Source: Sinorhizobium numidicum (GTDB lineage: Bacteria; Pseudomonadota; Alphaproteobacteria; Rhizobiales; Rhizobiaceae). From it: DNA of 64,000 nucleotides. Shown here in pieces: positions 17,163-25,453 of the stretch. Where the stretch lies: NCBI RefSeq assembly GCF_029892045.1, contig NZ_CP120367.1, positions 930,001 through 994,000 of the forward strand. Direction: 5' to 3'. Position numbers and translations under genes: made by a program. Every line of letters begins with the position of its first letter. The first letter of the stretch is position 1. The notes beneath the pieces were generated by a model. It was not told the origin of the DNA. It saw nothing but the letters and a program-made list of their open reading frames with translations, and ran no database searches.

Positions 17163-18179
17163 ATGCTGTTCATCCCTTTTCCCTTCGTTGTTGCCATCCT
17201 GCTCCTCGTTCTCTTCGTCACCATGGTCAGGCGGGAGGATGAAGCGTCGCCGAACCTGCCGTTTCTGGCGCTGATCCTGATCAGCGCGTTTCAATCGCTG
17301 CTTTCAGGTCTACGCTGGGGTTACGGGGTCCATGGCGTCATGTACGTCGCACCCGTGGTCGCGGCGACAGTGCCGCCGCTTGCCTACGGAGGCGTCTCGA
17401 GACTGGTGCGGAGGAGCCGCCGATCCTGGTTGTCGCGGATCGGACTGCACGCCCTTCCAGCGGCCGTCATCATCGTACTCGTGGCGGCATGGCGGGACGC
17501 CATCGACGTCGCATTGGTCCTGATCTTCGTCGGCTATGCCGCGGCGATCCTCTTCCTGATGCGGCCGGGCGCGGACGCGCTTCGCCTCGCGCCTTTCGAG
17601 GGAGCGGTTTCCGCCTATCGCGCGATCATATTCACGGCGGTGGGGCTGCTCTTGTCGGCGGCGGTCGATACCTTCGTGTTTCTCGATCTGGCATGGGCCG
17701 ATGGCGAGCGTGCGGTGACGGTCATCACCTTCGGGAACCTCGCGGCGCTGCTTATCCTCGCAGTTGCGGCCGCCGCGGCGAGCCGCAGCCGCACTCCTGT
17801 CGAAACTATCGACATCGCACCAAAGCCCGAAACAGCGGAGGACAAGCAAACCATCGCCATGGTTCAGGCGCTGATGGAGACGAAGCACATCTATCGCGAC
17901 GCCAATCTCAACCTCGAGCGACTGGCCCGCAAGGTAGGTATCCCCGCACGGCAGATCTCGGGAGCGATAAACCGGGCGACGGCCAACAATGTCTCTCAAT
18001 ACGTCAACGAGTACCGGATCGTCGAGGCATGCCGTCTGCTCGCTGAGTCGGAAAAATCCGTGACCGAAATCATGTTTGACGTCGGCTTCCAGACCAAGTC
18101 CAATTTCAACCGCGAATTCCGTCGCGTCACCGACATGACGCCGTTGGAATGGAGAGAGAGGAAGGCGCCGCAGTCCTGA
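17163..18179 (+). CDS. Membrane-anchored AraC-type regulator
   Basis: The N-terminal 210 residues of this 338-residue protein carry about six or seven hydrophobic segments (starting FPFVVAILLLVLFVTMV). The C-terminal 100 residues form an AraC DNA-binding domain (LNLERLARKVGIPARQISGAINRA and SVTEIMFDVGFQTKSNFNREFRR). Such proteins sense a signal in the membrane and act on nearby promoters. It is followed 98 bases later by an ABC export operon, and a 39-base inverted repeat (18189-18227) lies in the gap. No good ribosome-binding site is seen before 17163, so the start is uncertain. Confidence 0.82.
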   Translation: MLFIPFPFVVAILLLVLFVTMVRREDEASPNLPFLALILISAFQSLLSGLRWGYGVHGVMYVAPVVAATVPPLAYGGVSRLVRRSRRSWLSRIGLHALPAAVIIVLVAAWRDAIDVALVLIFVGYAAAILFLMRPGADALRLAPFEGAVSAYRAIIFTAVGLLLSAAVDTFVFLDLAWADGERAVTVITFGNLAALLILAVAAAAASRSRTPVETIDIAPKPETAEDKQTIAMVQALMETKHIYRDANLNLERLARKVGIPARQISGAINRATANNVSQYVNEYRIVEACRLLAESEKSVTEIMFDVGFQTKSNFNREFRRVTDMTPLEWRERKAPQS

Positions 18180-18188
18180 CGGCGGCTT

Positions 18189-18227
18189 GATCGTGCATCG
18201 AGTATCAAATCGCGATCAAGCACGATC
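18189..18227. promoter_or_regulatory. Inverted repeat before the ABC export operon (candidate operator)
   Basis: GATCGTGC (18189-18196) and GCACGATC (18220-18227) form a perfect inverted repeat with 23 bases between. TTGATC and GATCAA in the same stretch extend the symmetry partly. It lies 50 bases before the adaptor gene, downstream of the AraC-type gene, and would suit a regulator site. A weak terminator for the AraC-type gene is the alternative, but no T run follows. Confidence 0.4.
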
Positions 18228-18277
18228 TCAAACGCGTTCCAAGTCGCGATTTCAGCCGGGCCGGCCATCCTGTCGGC

Positions 18278-19063
18278 ATGAACACGACCACTGAATACGA
18301 CCGCAAACTCGCCGACACGCTCAGGTCGCTTTCTCTTGAGCCTGTAACAGACGAATTCGAGCCGCCGAAGCGAAGCTCCCGGCGGCTTCTCATCCTCGGT
18401 TGCGTTCTTGCGCTGGTAACCGCCACTTCTTTTGTTGTCTTAGCATTGCATCGGCCGGATGCGGCCGAACGTATCAAAACCGTTCTCTTCGCCGCGCCGA
18501 AGACGGCGGGGAATCCGGCGGTGTCCTATAAAGACGCCGACGCGTCATCTGAGCATGCGAAGATGCAGCAGAAGGCGCGTGAAGGAGCGCAATCGGCCGT
18601 TCCAACTTCAGTCCTCGTTACTCGAGACGTGACGGGCTCAGGCTACGTGGTCGCGCCGCACTTCACGACCGTCTATTCCAAATATGAAGGCAGGATCGTC
18701 GGCGTCGCCGTCGACGTGGGTGATAAGGTCGAGGCTGGACAGGTGTTGGTCACCCTCGACGATGCCAGCGCTCGCCTTTCTCTCGAGGAGGCGAGAGCTG
18801 CGAACATTTCGGCTGAACTGGTGCTTGCCTCCAGGCAAATCGATCTGGCGCAGGCACGCTCCTCGCTTGATCGCGTCAAAGTTCTCAGTGCCAGGGACGC
18901 TGCGTCCAAACAGCAGCTTGAAGACGCATGCGCGGCGTGGGAGCGCGCAGCGAGCAATGTCATCGCGCCTCCCTCCGGTATCCGCCCGAACATGGCCGCG
19001 CGTATCCGCATTCCCGTCATCCTCCCAAACCCCGATGACCACCATGGAGACACCGTAAAATGA
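18278..19063 (+). CDS. HlyD/MacA-type adaptor protein, probably internally deleted
   Basis: This 261-residue protein starts with a cytoplasmic tail and one membrane anchor (LLILGCVLALVTATSFVVLAL, residues 46-66). It then has a half lipoyl domain (SKYEGRIVGVAVDVGDKVEAGQVLVTLDD) and the first helix of the adaptor coiled-coil hairpin, ending at CAAWERAASNV. The sequence then jumps to IRPNMAARIRIPV, which in full-length adaptors of about 380-420 residues comes near the end of the beta-barrel/membrane-proximal region. The second helix, second lipoyl half and most of the barrel are missing. The frame is intact. It overlaps the ATPase start by four bases (ATGA). Confidence 0.75.
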   Translation: MNTTTEYDRKLADTLRSLSLEPVTDEFEPPKRSSRRLLILGCVLALVTATSFVVLALHRPDAAERIKTVLFAAPKTAGNPAVSYKDADASSEHAKMQQKAREGAQSAVPTSVLVTRDVTGSGYVVAPHFTTVYSKYEGRIVGVAVDVGDKVEAGQVLVTLDDASARLSLEEARAANISAELVLASRQIDLAQARSSLDRVKVLSARDAASKQQLEDACAAWERAASNVIAPPSGIRPNMAARIRIPVILPNPDDHHGDTVK

Positions 19064-19770
19064 CAGTCACCGGACAGGAAGAGCCATATATCGAGCTGAA
19101 AGGCGTCAGCAAGGGATACAGCATCGGCGGAGAGACGATATCGATTTTCTCAGACCTGAACCTGACGATAGCGCGCGGCGATTTCGTCGCCGTCATGGGA
19201 CCATCCGGATCGGGAAAATCTACGCTCCTGAACATGTTGAGCGGCATCGATGGTCCTGATGCCGGAGAGCTGCGCATCGGCAGGAACCGCCTCGAACGAA
19301 TGGGCGAAAACGCCCGGTCGTCCTGGCGGGCCCACCACATGGGCATCGTCTTCCAGTTCTACAACTTGCTGCCTATGCTCAACACGGCGGACAACGTCAA
19401 ATTGCCGTTGCTGCTCAAACCCTTATCCCACAAGGAGCGGCGGATGCGGGTCGACAAGGCCCTCGATCTGGTAGGGCTCGCCGGCCGACAGACGCAATAT
19501 CCGGCCACTATGTCCGGCGGGCAGCAGCAACGCGTCGGCATCGCCCGCGCCATCGTCGCCGATCCTGGCCTGTTGCTCTGCGACGAGCCGACCGGCGATC
19601 TCGACCGCAAGTCGGCGGACGATATCCTGGAGATGCTGCGGCTCCTCAATCGCGAGCTGAACAAGACGATCGTCATGGTCACGCACGATCTGCAAGCCGC
19701 CCTCTCCGCCAGACGCACGCTGCATCTCGACAAGGGTGAGTTCATCGAGCAGGAGAGGTCGGCGCAATGA
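19060..19770 (+). CDS. ABC transporter ATPase (MacB/LolD type)
   Basis: The 236-residue ATPase has Walker A GPSGSGKST (residues 47-55), Q-loop VFQFYNLLP, signature MSGGQQQR, Walker B LLLCDEPTGDLD and H-loop TH. The CDEPTGDLD sequence is typical of the MacB/LolD/FtsE branch that works with FtsX-like permeases rather than with importers. It is the second gene of the AraC-controlled export operon and overlaps both neighbours by four bases, suggesting translational coupling. Confidence 0.92.
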   Translation: MTVTGQEEPYIELKGVSKGYSIGGETISIFSDLNLTIARGDFVAVMGPSGSGKSTLLNMLSGIDGPDAGELRIGRNRLERMGENARSSWRAHHMGIVFQFYNLLPMLNTADNVKLPLLLKPLSHKERRMRVDKALDLVGLAGRQTQYPATMSGGQQQRVGIARAIVADPGLLLCDEPTGDLDRKSADDILEMLRLLNRELNKTIVMVTHDLQAALSARRTLHLDKGEFIEQERSAQ

Positions 19771-20909
19771 CATTCTTCAAGCTTGCAAGGAAGAACGCCT
19801 GGCGAAAGCCCATACGAACTATGCTCGTCATGTTCTGCGTCGCCGTCGCCTTCCTGGTCTATGGCCTGACCGCGAGCTTCCTCGACGGGACGCAAGGTTC
19901 TGCGGGTGCGAGCGATGACATACTCGGCGTGATGAACAGCGCGGGGCGAACACAGCCCTTGCCCATGGCCCATATGACGCGGATAGCCGCGACTCCCGAT
20001 GTCGCCGCGGTTGCCTACATGGCGCGCATGCGCGGCTTCGTGGATGTCGAGAGGAATGTCGTCGCCATAAGCGCCGCCGATCCCGCGTTACTGGCAGCCG
20101 TCAACGGCAAGGAACTGGGCCTGACGTCGCCGCTGCTTGACGCGATCGGCGAGGCTCGCGATCGGGTGCTGGTCGGGCGCGCACTCGCTAGGACGCAGGG
20201 CTGGTCCGTCGGCCAGCGCGTCGCGGTGGCTGCGTTCCAGACCGTGAGGGAGGATGGCAGCCGCAACTGGAGCTTCGAGGTCGCCGGCATCTTCGAGGGC
20301 GAGAGTGCGAGCACCGATACCTATTTCATGATCGCCCGCTATGACTACGTCAACGCCGCCCGGGCGCGGGGCAAGGACACCGTGGACGCCTTCATCGTCC
20401 GCCCGCGTGCAACAGTCTCACCGGGATTGCTCGCCGCCCGCATCGACGCGCTCTTCGCCAACTCGGCCGCGGCGACGAAGACGCAGTCGGAAAAGCAGTT
20501 CCTCGAAGCCTTCCTCCGCCAATACGCCGATACCGGCCTGATCGTCGGTCTGGTCGTCGGCGCGGCTTTCGTCACCATCCTGATGATCGTCATCAACACT
20601 ATGGTCTTCGCCGTGCGCGAACGGACCTTCGAGATCGGCCTCCTGAAGACGCTGGGCTTTTCGCGCCTGCGGATCATGACGCTGGTCCTCGGCGAGACGC
20701 TGTTCATATTCGCCGTGGGCGGATTTGCGGGGCTCGCCGTGGCGAAGCTTGCAACTTTGTTGGCCGGTCCGACGCTTGGACTGGTTTTCTCCGGCCTGGT
20801 GCTCGCGAAAGCCACGGCCATCATCATCGCCCTTGGTCTCGCGACCGGCGCCCTCCCGGCCTTCAACGCAATGCGAACTCCGATCGTCACCGCCTTTCGA
20901 ACGAGGTAG
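19767..20909 (+). CDS. ABC transporter permease, FtsX/MacB family (first)
   Basis: This 380-residue membrane protein has an N-terminal span (TMLVMFCVAVAFLVYGLTASFL), a periplasmic domain of about 200 residues, and three C-terminal spans. The FtsX segment reads GLIVGLVVGAAFVTILMIVINTMVFAVRERTFEIGLLKTLGFS, with the conserved RERTFEIGLLKTLG coupling loop. Each such subunit forms one half of a MacB-like mechanotransmission exporter. It pairs with the next gene and with the ATPase at 19060. Confidence 0.9.
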   Translation: MTFFKLARKNAWRKPIRTMLVMFCVAVAFLVYGLTASFLDGTQGSAGASDDILGVMNSAGRTQPLPMAHMTRIAATPDVAAVAYMARMRGFVDVERNVVAISAADPALLAAVNGKELGLTSPLLDAIGEARDRVLVGRALARTQGWSVGQRVAVAAFQTVREDGSRNWSFEVAGIFEGESASTDTYFMIARYDYVNAARARGKDTVDAFIVRPRATVSPGLLAARIDALFANSAAATKTQSEKQFLEAFLRQYADTGLIVGLVVGAAFVTILMIVINTMVFAVRERTFEIGLLKTLGFSRLRIMTLVLGETLFIFAVGGFAGLAVAKLATLLAGPTLGLVFSGLVLAKATAIIIALGLATGALPAFNAMRTPIVTAFRTR

Positions 20910-20912
20910 CCC

Positions 20913-22115
20913 ATGTCTTCGCAAATCAAACAGACGCTCGTGATGATCCGGGCCAACCTGTCGAGCTTACCGCGCCGTTTCTCCATTTCGCTGTCAATGG
21001 TTCTGTCGGTCGCCCTGGTCGTTTGCGTCCTGAGCGGTTTTCTCTCCATGGCAAAGGGTTTCGAAAAGGCGCTGACCGGCGCCGGCTCACCTTCAGTCGC
21101 CGTGATCCTCGGCGGTGGTACAAACCAGGAGGCTGGTTCGGATGTGCCGTCCGATGCGATCCGGCTCCTCAAGGCGACCGCGGAAGATATTGGCGTCGTG
21201 CGCGATGCGGCCGGAAATTTGGTCTCGTCCCGTGAAATGGTCGTACCCGTTGACGTGAAGCAACCGAAGCCTGGCGCCGAGCGGACGCTGGCGCTGCGCG
21301 GCATGGATCCTTCCGGTCCTACGCTGCGTGACAGCGTGGCACTGGCCGCGGGGCGCCTTTTCTCGGCGAGCTCGCGCGAAATCGTCGTCGGAGCCCGTAT
21401 TGCGCAGGAGTTTCGCGGCTTCGGCATTGGCGAGCGGGTGCGTCTCGGCGCGGTCGACTGGACCGTGGTTGGGCACTTTTCCGCCAGTGGCAGTGCGTTC
21501 GAATCCGAAATATGGGGTGACCTCGAAACCGTACAGTCCGCCTTCGACCGGCAAGGCCAGACGCAGGCTCTGCGTCTCCGTCTGACCAATCCCGCAGCGC
21601 TGAAGACATTGCGGGATGCGCTTGGCTCCTTCCCGGCCATGCCGCTCGTCGCCGTTTCGGAAGCCGATCTCTATGCGTCGCAGTCGGAGCGCACCAGCAG
21701 CCTCATTCGACTTTTCGGCTGGCCGATCGCGCTGCTGATGGCGACCGGCGCCGCCGCCGGCGCACTCAACACGATGATGACCTCCGTTTCCGACAGGACG
21801 GTCGAGATCGCGACGGTGCGTGCCTTGGGCTTCAGCCGTCTCTCGACATTTCTGGCGACATGGGTCGAGGCGATGCTGCTCTCCGCAACGGGCGCCGCCG
21901 TCGGCATCATCGCGTCATGGCTGGCCTTCAATGGCTGGCAGGCGAGCACCATAGGGGCAAACGATGCCCAATTGGCGTTCCAACTAGCGGTGACCGGCGA
22001 CGTGATGCTGGCAGCTGGTCTCATGGGCCTGTCGATCGGGATCATTGGCGGGGCGCTTCCCGCCATCGCAGCGACACGGCTTCCGTTGACATCAGCGCTA
22101 AGAGCGCGGGGGTAA
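20913..22115 (+). CDS. ABC transporter permease, FtsX/MacB family (second)
   Basis: This 400-residue paralogue of the preceding permease has the same topology. It has an N-terminal span (ISLSMVLSVALVVCVLSGFLSM), a large periplasmic domain, and the FtsX segment starting PIALLMATGAAAGALNTMMTSVSDRTVEIATVRALGFS. Two different half-permeases plus one ATPase resemble DevBCA/YknYZ-type exporters. It starts three bases after the previous stop. No outer-membrane channel gene follows, so any trans-envelope export would need a shared TolC. Confidence 0.9.
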   Translation: MSSQIKQTLVMIRANLSSLPRRFSISLSMVLSVALVVCVLSGFLSMAKGFEKALTGAGSPSVAVILGGGTNQEAGSDVPSDAIRLLKATAEDIGVVRDAAGNLVSSREMVVPVDVKQPKPGAERTLALRGMDPSGPTLRDSVALAAGRLFSASSREIVVGARIAQEFRGFGIGERVRLGAVDWTVVGHFSASGSAFESEIWGDLETVQSAFDRQGQTQALRLRLTNPAALKTLRDALGSFPAMPLVAVSEADLYASQSERTSSLIRLFGWPIALLMATGAAAGALNTMMTSVSDRTVEIATVRALGFSRLSTFLATWVEAMLLSATGAAVGIIASWLAFNGWQASTIGANDAQLAFQLAVTGDVMLAAGLMGLSIGIIGGALPAIAATRLPLTSALRARG

Positions 22116-22220
22116 CGCCAGGCTTCTCCCAGTGACTTTGAGCCTTTCTACGCGTCCAGTCCCAATCGTTGAACCCGAACGGTTCTAGGACCTGCGTTGA
22201 CGTCGAGCGGTTGCGCTCGC

Positions 22221-22649
22221 CTAGTGGGAGACGTGGCTCAGGAATTCGGGACTGCCGCGGAGCGTGTTGCTGACAGTGCAGATCTCATTTTCCGCGGCCT
22301 CGGCGATGGCGTGCCGCACCGTGTCATCGAAATCGCCCTTGATGACGAAGTCGACGTTGAAGCGCACGATGCGGGAGGGCTCGTCATGGGCTTTCTCGCC
22401 GGTAACCTTGGCTGAGACTTCCGCAAGCCGGTCGAGCACGCCGAAGCGGCTCGCCGCAATGCGCGCGCTGAGCACCAGACAACTGGCGAGCGAAGCATAG
22501 AGAAGATCGAGCGGTCCGAATCCTGGCTGCGATGGGCTGGTGATGATGTCGAGTTCGCCGCCCGTAACCGATTTCACGTGCGGAACGCCTGTCCGTCCGA
22601 CGACGGCGGTAGCCCCGGTCTCCCTCGCCCTCACCTTCAACCCGGCCAT
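22221..22649 (-). CDS. OsmC/Ohr-family peroxide reductase
   Basis: The 142-residue protein has the OsmC fold with the two redox cysteines in LASCLVLSARI and EICTVSNTL, the usual spacing of about 60 residues. GFGPLDLLYASLASC is the helix carrying the first cysteine. Family members detoxify organic hydroperoxides using thiol reductants such as lipoyl proteins, though some OsmC homologues are only stress-induced and of unclear substrate. AAGGAGA precedes the ATG at 22649. It converges on the ABC export operon. Confidence 0.87.
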   Translation of the reverse strand: MAGLKVRARETGATAVVGRTGVPHVKSVTGGELDIITSPSQPGFGPLDLLYASLASCLVLSARIAASRFGVLDRLAEVSAKVTGEKAHDEPSRIVRFNVDFVIKGDFDDTVRHAIAEAAENEICTVSNTLRGSPEFLSHVSH

Positions 22650-22731
22650 TGCATCTCTCCTTCGCCGTTCCAGCCTGAACCCGGGCCGTACCGTCCTGAC
22701 AATTTTCGCAAGTACGCCGTAGAGAACCTCG

Positions 22732-23823
22732 TCAACGGCCGACAGCTTCGCCCGTGCCCTTCAGGAACAGATGCATCCGCGCCATATCGATCGGCACATC
22801 GATAACGTCGTCCGGCGAAATGGGTGCCCCTGCATGCACCTGGGCAGTGAATGGCGCCGGGCCTACCTTGCCGATTGCGAGCGTATGAGGGCCGAGCGGC
22901 TCGACGTCTCGCACCTGCATGCTGATCCTTGGCAGGTTCGTCTCCGTCGCCATCGTATGCTCGGGCCGAATACCGAGTATGACTGCCTGGCCTAGGTAGG
23001 CGCCGAGTTTCTTCGCCCTTTCGTCCGGCAGCGGCAGCGTGACATTGCCGGGCGCACGGAACCAGAGCCCACCCTCACCACGCTCGAGGATACCATCGAT
23101 GAAATTCATGCTCGGGGCGCCAATGAAGGCCGCGACGAAGAGATTGGCGGGCGCTTCGTAGAGAGTGATTGGATCGGCAGCCTGTTCGACACGGCCCTGG
23201 TTCATCACCACAACGCGGTCGGCCATGGTCATCGCCTCGACCTGATCATGCGTCACATAGACCGCCGTCGTCTGAAGACGCCGGTGCAAAAGCTTGATTT
23301 CGGTGCGCATTTCGATCCGGAGTTTCGCGTCGAGATTCGATAGCGGTTCGTCAAAGAGAAAGACGTCCGGCTGGCGCACGATCGCGCGGCCGATGGCGAC
23401 GCGCTGGCGCTGGCCGCCGGAAAGCGCGTTGGGCTTGCGGTTGAGGTAGGCGCCCAGGTTCAGAATGCGGGCGGCTTCGGCAACCGACCTCTCGATGTCG
23501 CTCTTGGGTGTGCCGCGCACCTTCATGCCATAGCCGATGTTTTCGGCCACGGTCATATGGGGATAAAGCGCGTAGTTCTGGAACACCATCGAGCAGTTGC
23601 GCAAGCCCGGTCTCAGTTCGGTCACATCGCGTTCGCCGATCCGGATCGTCCCCGAGGAAGCTGTCTCCAGGCCGGCAATCATTCTGAGCGTCGTCGTCTT
23701 GCCGCAGCCCGATGGACCGACGAGAACGACGAACTCCCGGTCGGCAATCGAAAGGTCAAGGGGCGGAATGACGGTGATGCTGCCGAAGGATTTTGTAACT
23801 TGTTCCAAGCGGACCTGGGACAT
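22732..23823 (-). CDS. Sugar ABC importer ATPase (MalK/UgpC family)
   Basis: This 363-residue ATPase has Walker [10 protein letters not shown] (residues 36-44), signature LSGGQRQR, Walker [13 protein letters not shown] and the C-terminal regulatory OB/MOBE domain ([10 protein letters not shown]) of carbohydrate uptake ATPases. It energises the two permeases at 25.4-27.4 kb. It is the last gene of the deoxyribose-type cluster, separated from the binding-protein gene by an intrinsic terminator (23911-23945), so it is probably made in smaller amount. The ATG at 23823 begins the family similarity; the open frame continues upstream. Confidence 0.92.
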   Translation of the reverse strand: MSQVRLEQVTKSFGSITVIPPLDLSIADREFVVLVGPSGCGKTTTLRMIAGLETASSGTIRIGERDVTELRPGLRNCSMVFQNYALYPHMTVAENIGYGMKVRGTPKSDIERSVAEAARILNLGAYLNRKPNALSGGQRQRVAIGRAIVRQPDVFLFDEPLSNLDAKLRIEMRTEIKLLHRRLQTTAVYVTHDQVEAMTMADRVVVMNQGRVEQAADPITLYEAPANLFVAAFIGAPSMNFIDGILERGEGGLWFRAPGNVTLPLPDERAKKLGAYLGQAVILGIRPEHTMATETNLPRISMQVRDVEPLGPHTLAIGKVGPAPFTAQVHAGAPISPDDVIDVPIDMARMHLFLKGTGEAVGR

Positions 23824-23910
23824 ACTGACGCCTTTTCTGATGAGGCCCGCAGGTGGCTGCGGGCGAAATGCGACGGCAAAAATGGCGAGTTGAGCCGCCA
23901 TTCTAAAAAA

Positions 23911-23945
23911 GCATACCCGCTTCGAAAAGCTCGAAGCGGGTATGC
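23911..23945 (-). terminator. Intrinsic terminator/attenuator between binding-protein and ATPase genes
   Basis: GCATACCCGCTTCGA (23911-23925) and its complement (23931-23945) form a perfect 15-bp stem with a five-base loop. On the minus strand it is followed by a run of six T. It stands 10 bases after the binding-protein stop and about 90 bases before the ATPase start, inside the same operon. Partial read-through would give more binding protein than ATPase, as in many importer operons. Confidence 0.85.
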
Positions 23946-23955
23946 TGGGCGTGGA

Positions 23956-25410
23956 TTACTTCGTCGGCAGACCCATGGATGAGCGATAGGCGGCGAGTTG
24001 CTTGTCGCGGCCGAACTCATCCGTCAGCTTGTTCCATTGTTCGGCAACGCTATCGAGCGCCTCTTGCGGCGTGACTTCACCCGCCAGTGCCTTGGACAGC
24101 TCGATTTCAAGCACTTCCGTATAGGAGAAGTAGCCCGGAAGACGCATGTCGAGTGCGACATTCTTCGCGGTGACCGCCTCCTTCTGGGCTCCAAGATATT
24201 CCTTTGCCTCACGCTCGGTAAAGATCTTCGACCAGAGATCGAGATTGGTCGTGTGCGAAATGCGATATGGGTTGACGCCCGTACCGCCGGTGATAGCGGC
24301 CTGACCGGAAACCTCTGGACTCGTCAGATACTGGATGTAGTTCCAGGCCGCTTCCTGCTTGGTGGAAGAGCTCGGCACCGCCGCCTGCCAGCCGCCGAAG
24401 GCCATGAACGAGGTCTGCACGACCTGATCGAACTTGTCCCACTTCTTGGTCTTGTAATTCCAGATCTCGTCCGAGCCCGGCAGCGACGCCGAGCCGACGT
24501 TACCGGCAACCTTCGACTGTTTGGAATCGGCCGCGATAACGCCGGTGTCGCCCCAGCCGATCGATTCGGCTACCTGTCCGCCGGCGAAGGCGGCGTTGAC
24601 CTCCCCGAAGGAGAAGTTCAACGCGTTCGGGGGCGCGAGCTTCGACGCGCGGATGTATTCCTCGAGCCCCTTCACCCAGCCCGGGTTGTTGACTTGAGCA
24701 TCCATCGTGTCCGGGTCGAAGAACATGCCGCCCGGATTGTCCGGATGGCTGGTGTAGCCGGCGACGTGGCTGAACAGGAACCAGAATTGCTGGCCGCCGC
24801 GTCGGAAGGCTTCCGCCGTGCCCCAGAGGTTGTTCGCCGGCTGATTGAAGAATTCGGCAATGTCCAGATATTGCTTCCAGGTCTTTGCCGGCGCGAGGTC
24901 GTAGCCGTATTTTTCCTTGAAGGCTTTCTGATTGTCCGCGTTCTCGAAGAGATCGATGCGATAGGTGTAGGTATGGGCGTCGCCGTCCATGGTCTGCGAC
25001 AGCACCTTGCCGTTCCAGACCATCAATTGCTCGCGGTAGACCGGTGCGATATCCTCCCAAGCGGCACCCTTCTGCATGTCGGCCGGCATTTCCGACAGGA
25101 AATCGGTGAAGTCCGGCGCCCAGGCAGGGGCGAAGGCAATCACGTCAAAGGCGTCCTCGCCGGAGGTCAGCGAGGTGACGATCTTGGGGTAAAGCTCCGA
25201 CCACGGAAATTCGACGACCTTCACCTTGCCGCAGGTCTTTTCCTCCCAACCCTTGGCTGCAAGCTGAAGCGCCGAGGCGATATAGGGCCCGGTCTGCGTC
25301 GTAGCCGTCAGTTCGACGCCTGAATAGTCCGGATCGCAGGCAAAGGCCGTTGTGGCGCCGCCAGCGGCCAAGAGCCAGGCGGCAGTCGATGCGAGTAGCA
25401 GCTTTCTCAT
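23956..25410 (-). CDS. ABC importer substrate-binding protein (family 1 sugar type)
   Basis: The 484-residue periplasmic protein has a signal peptide (RKLLLASTAAWLLAAGGATTAFA). The mature chain resembles family-1 carbohydrate-binding proteins such as UgpB/MalE-like ones: SLTSGEDAFDVIAFAPAW, YTYRIDLFENADN and KQEAAWNYIQYLTSPEVSGQ. The start at 25410 has GGGAGGAAAGA before it. Its neighbours (deoxyribokinase-type kinase, DeoC, DeoR) suggest that the ligand is 2-deoxyribose or a deoxyribonucleoside/related pentose. That ligand is inferred from context only. Confidence 0.9.
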   Translation of the reverse strand: MRKLLLASTAAWLLAAGGATTAFACDPDYSGVELTATTQTGPYIASALQLAAKGWEEKTCGKVKVVEFPWSELYPKIVTSLTSGEDAFDVIAFAPAWAPDFTDFLSEMPADMQKGAAWEDIAPVYREQLMVWNGKVLSQTMDGDAHTYTYRIDLFENADNQKAFKEKYGYDLAPAKTWKQYLDIAEFFNQPANNLWGTAEAFRRGGQQFWFLFSHVAGYTSHPDNPGGMFFDPDTMDAQVNNPGWVKGLEEYIRASKLAPPNALNFSFGEVNAAFAGGQVAESIGWGDTGVIAADSKQSKVAGNVGSASLPGSDEIWNYKTKKWDKFDQVVQTSFMAFGGWQAAVPSSSTKQEAAWNYIQYLTSPEVSGQAAITGGTGVNPYRISHTTNLDLWSKIFTEREAKEYLGAQKEAVTAKNVALDMRLPGYFSYTEVLEIELSKALAGEVTPQEALDSVAEQWNKLTDEFGRDKQLAAYRSSMGLPTK

Positions 25411-25453
25411 TCTTTCCTCCCTCTGAATGAACCTTACCAAAAGAGACACGCAG

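Noticed and set aside
20345..21640. A 431-codon minus-strand frame opposite the FtsX-type permeases
   Set aside because: The Ser/Arg/Pro-rich translation has no domain and the plus strand carries two clear permeases.
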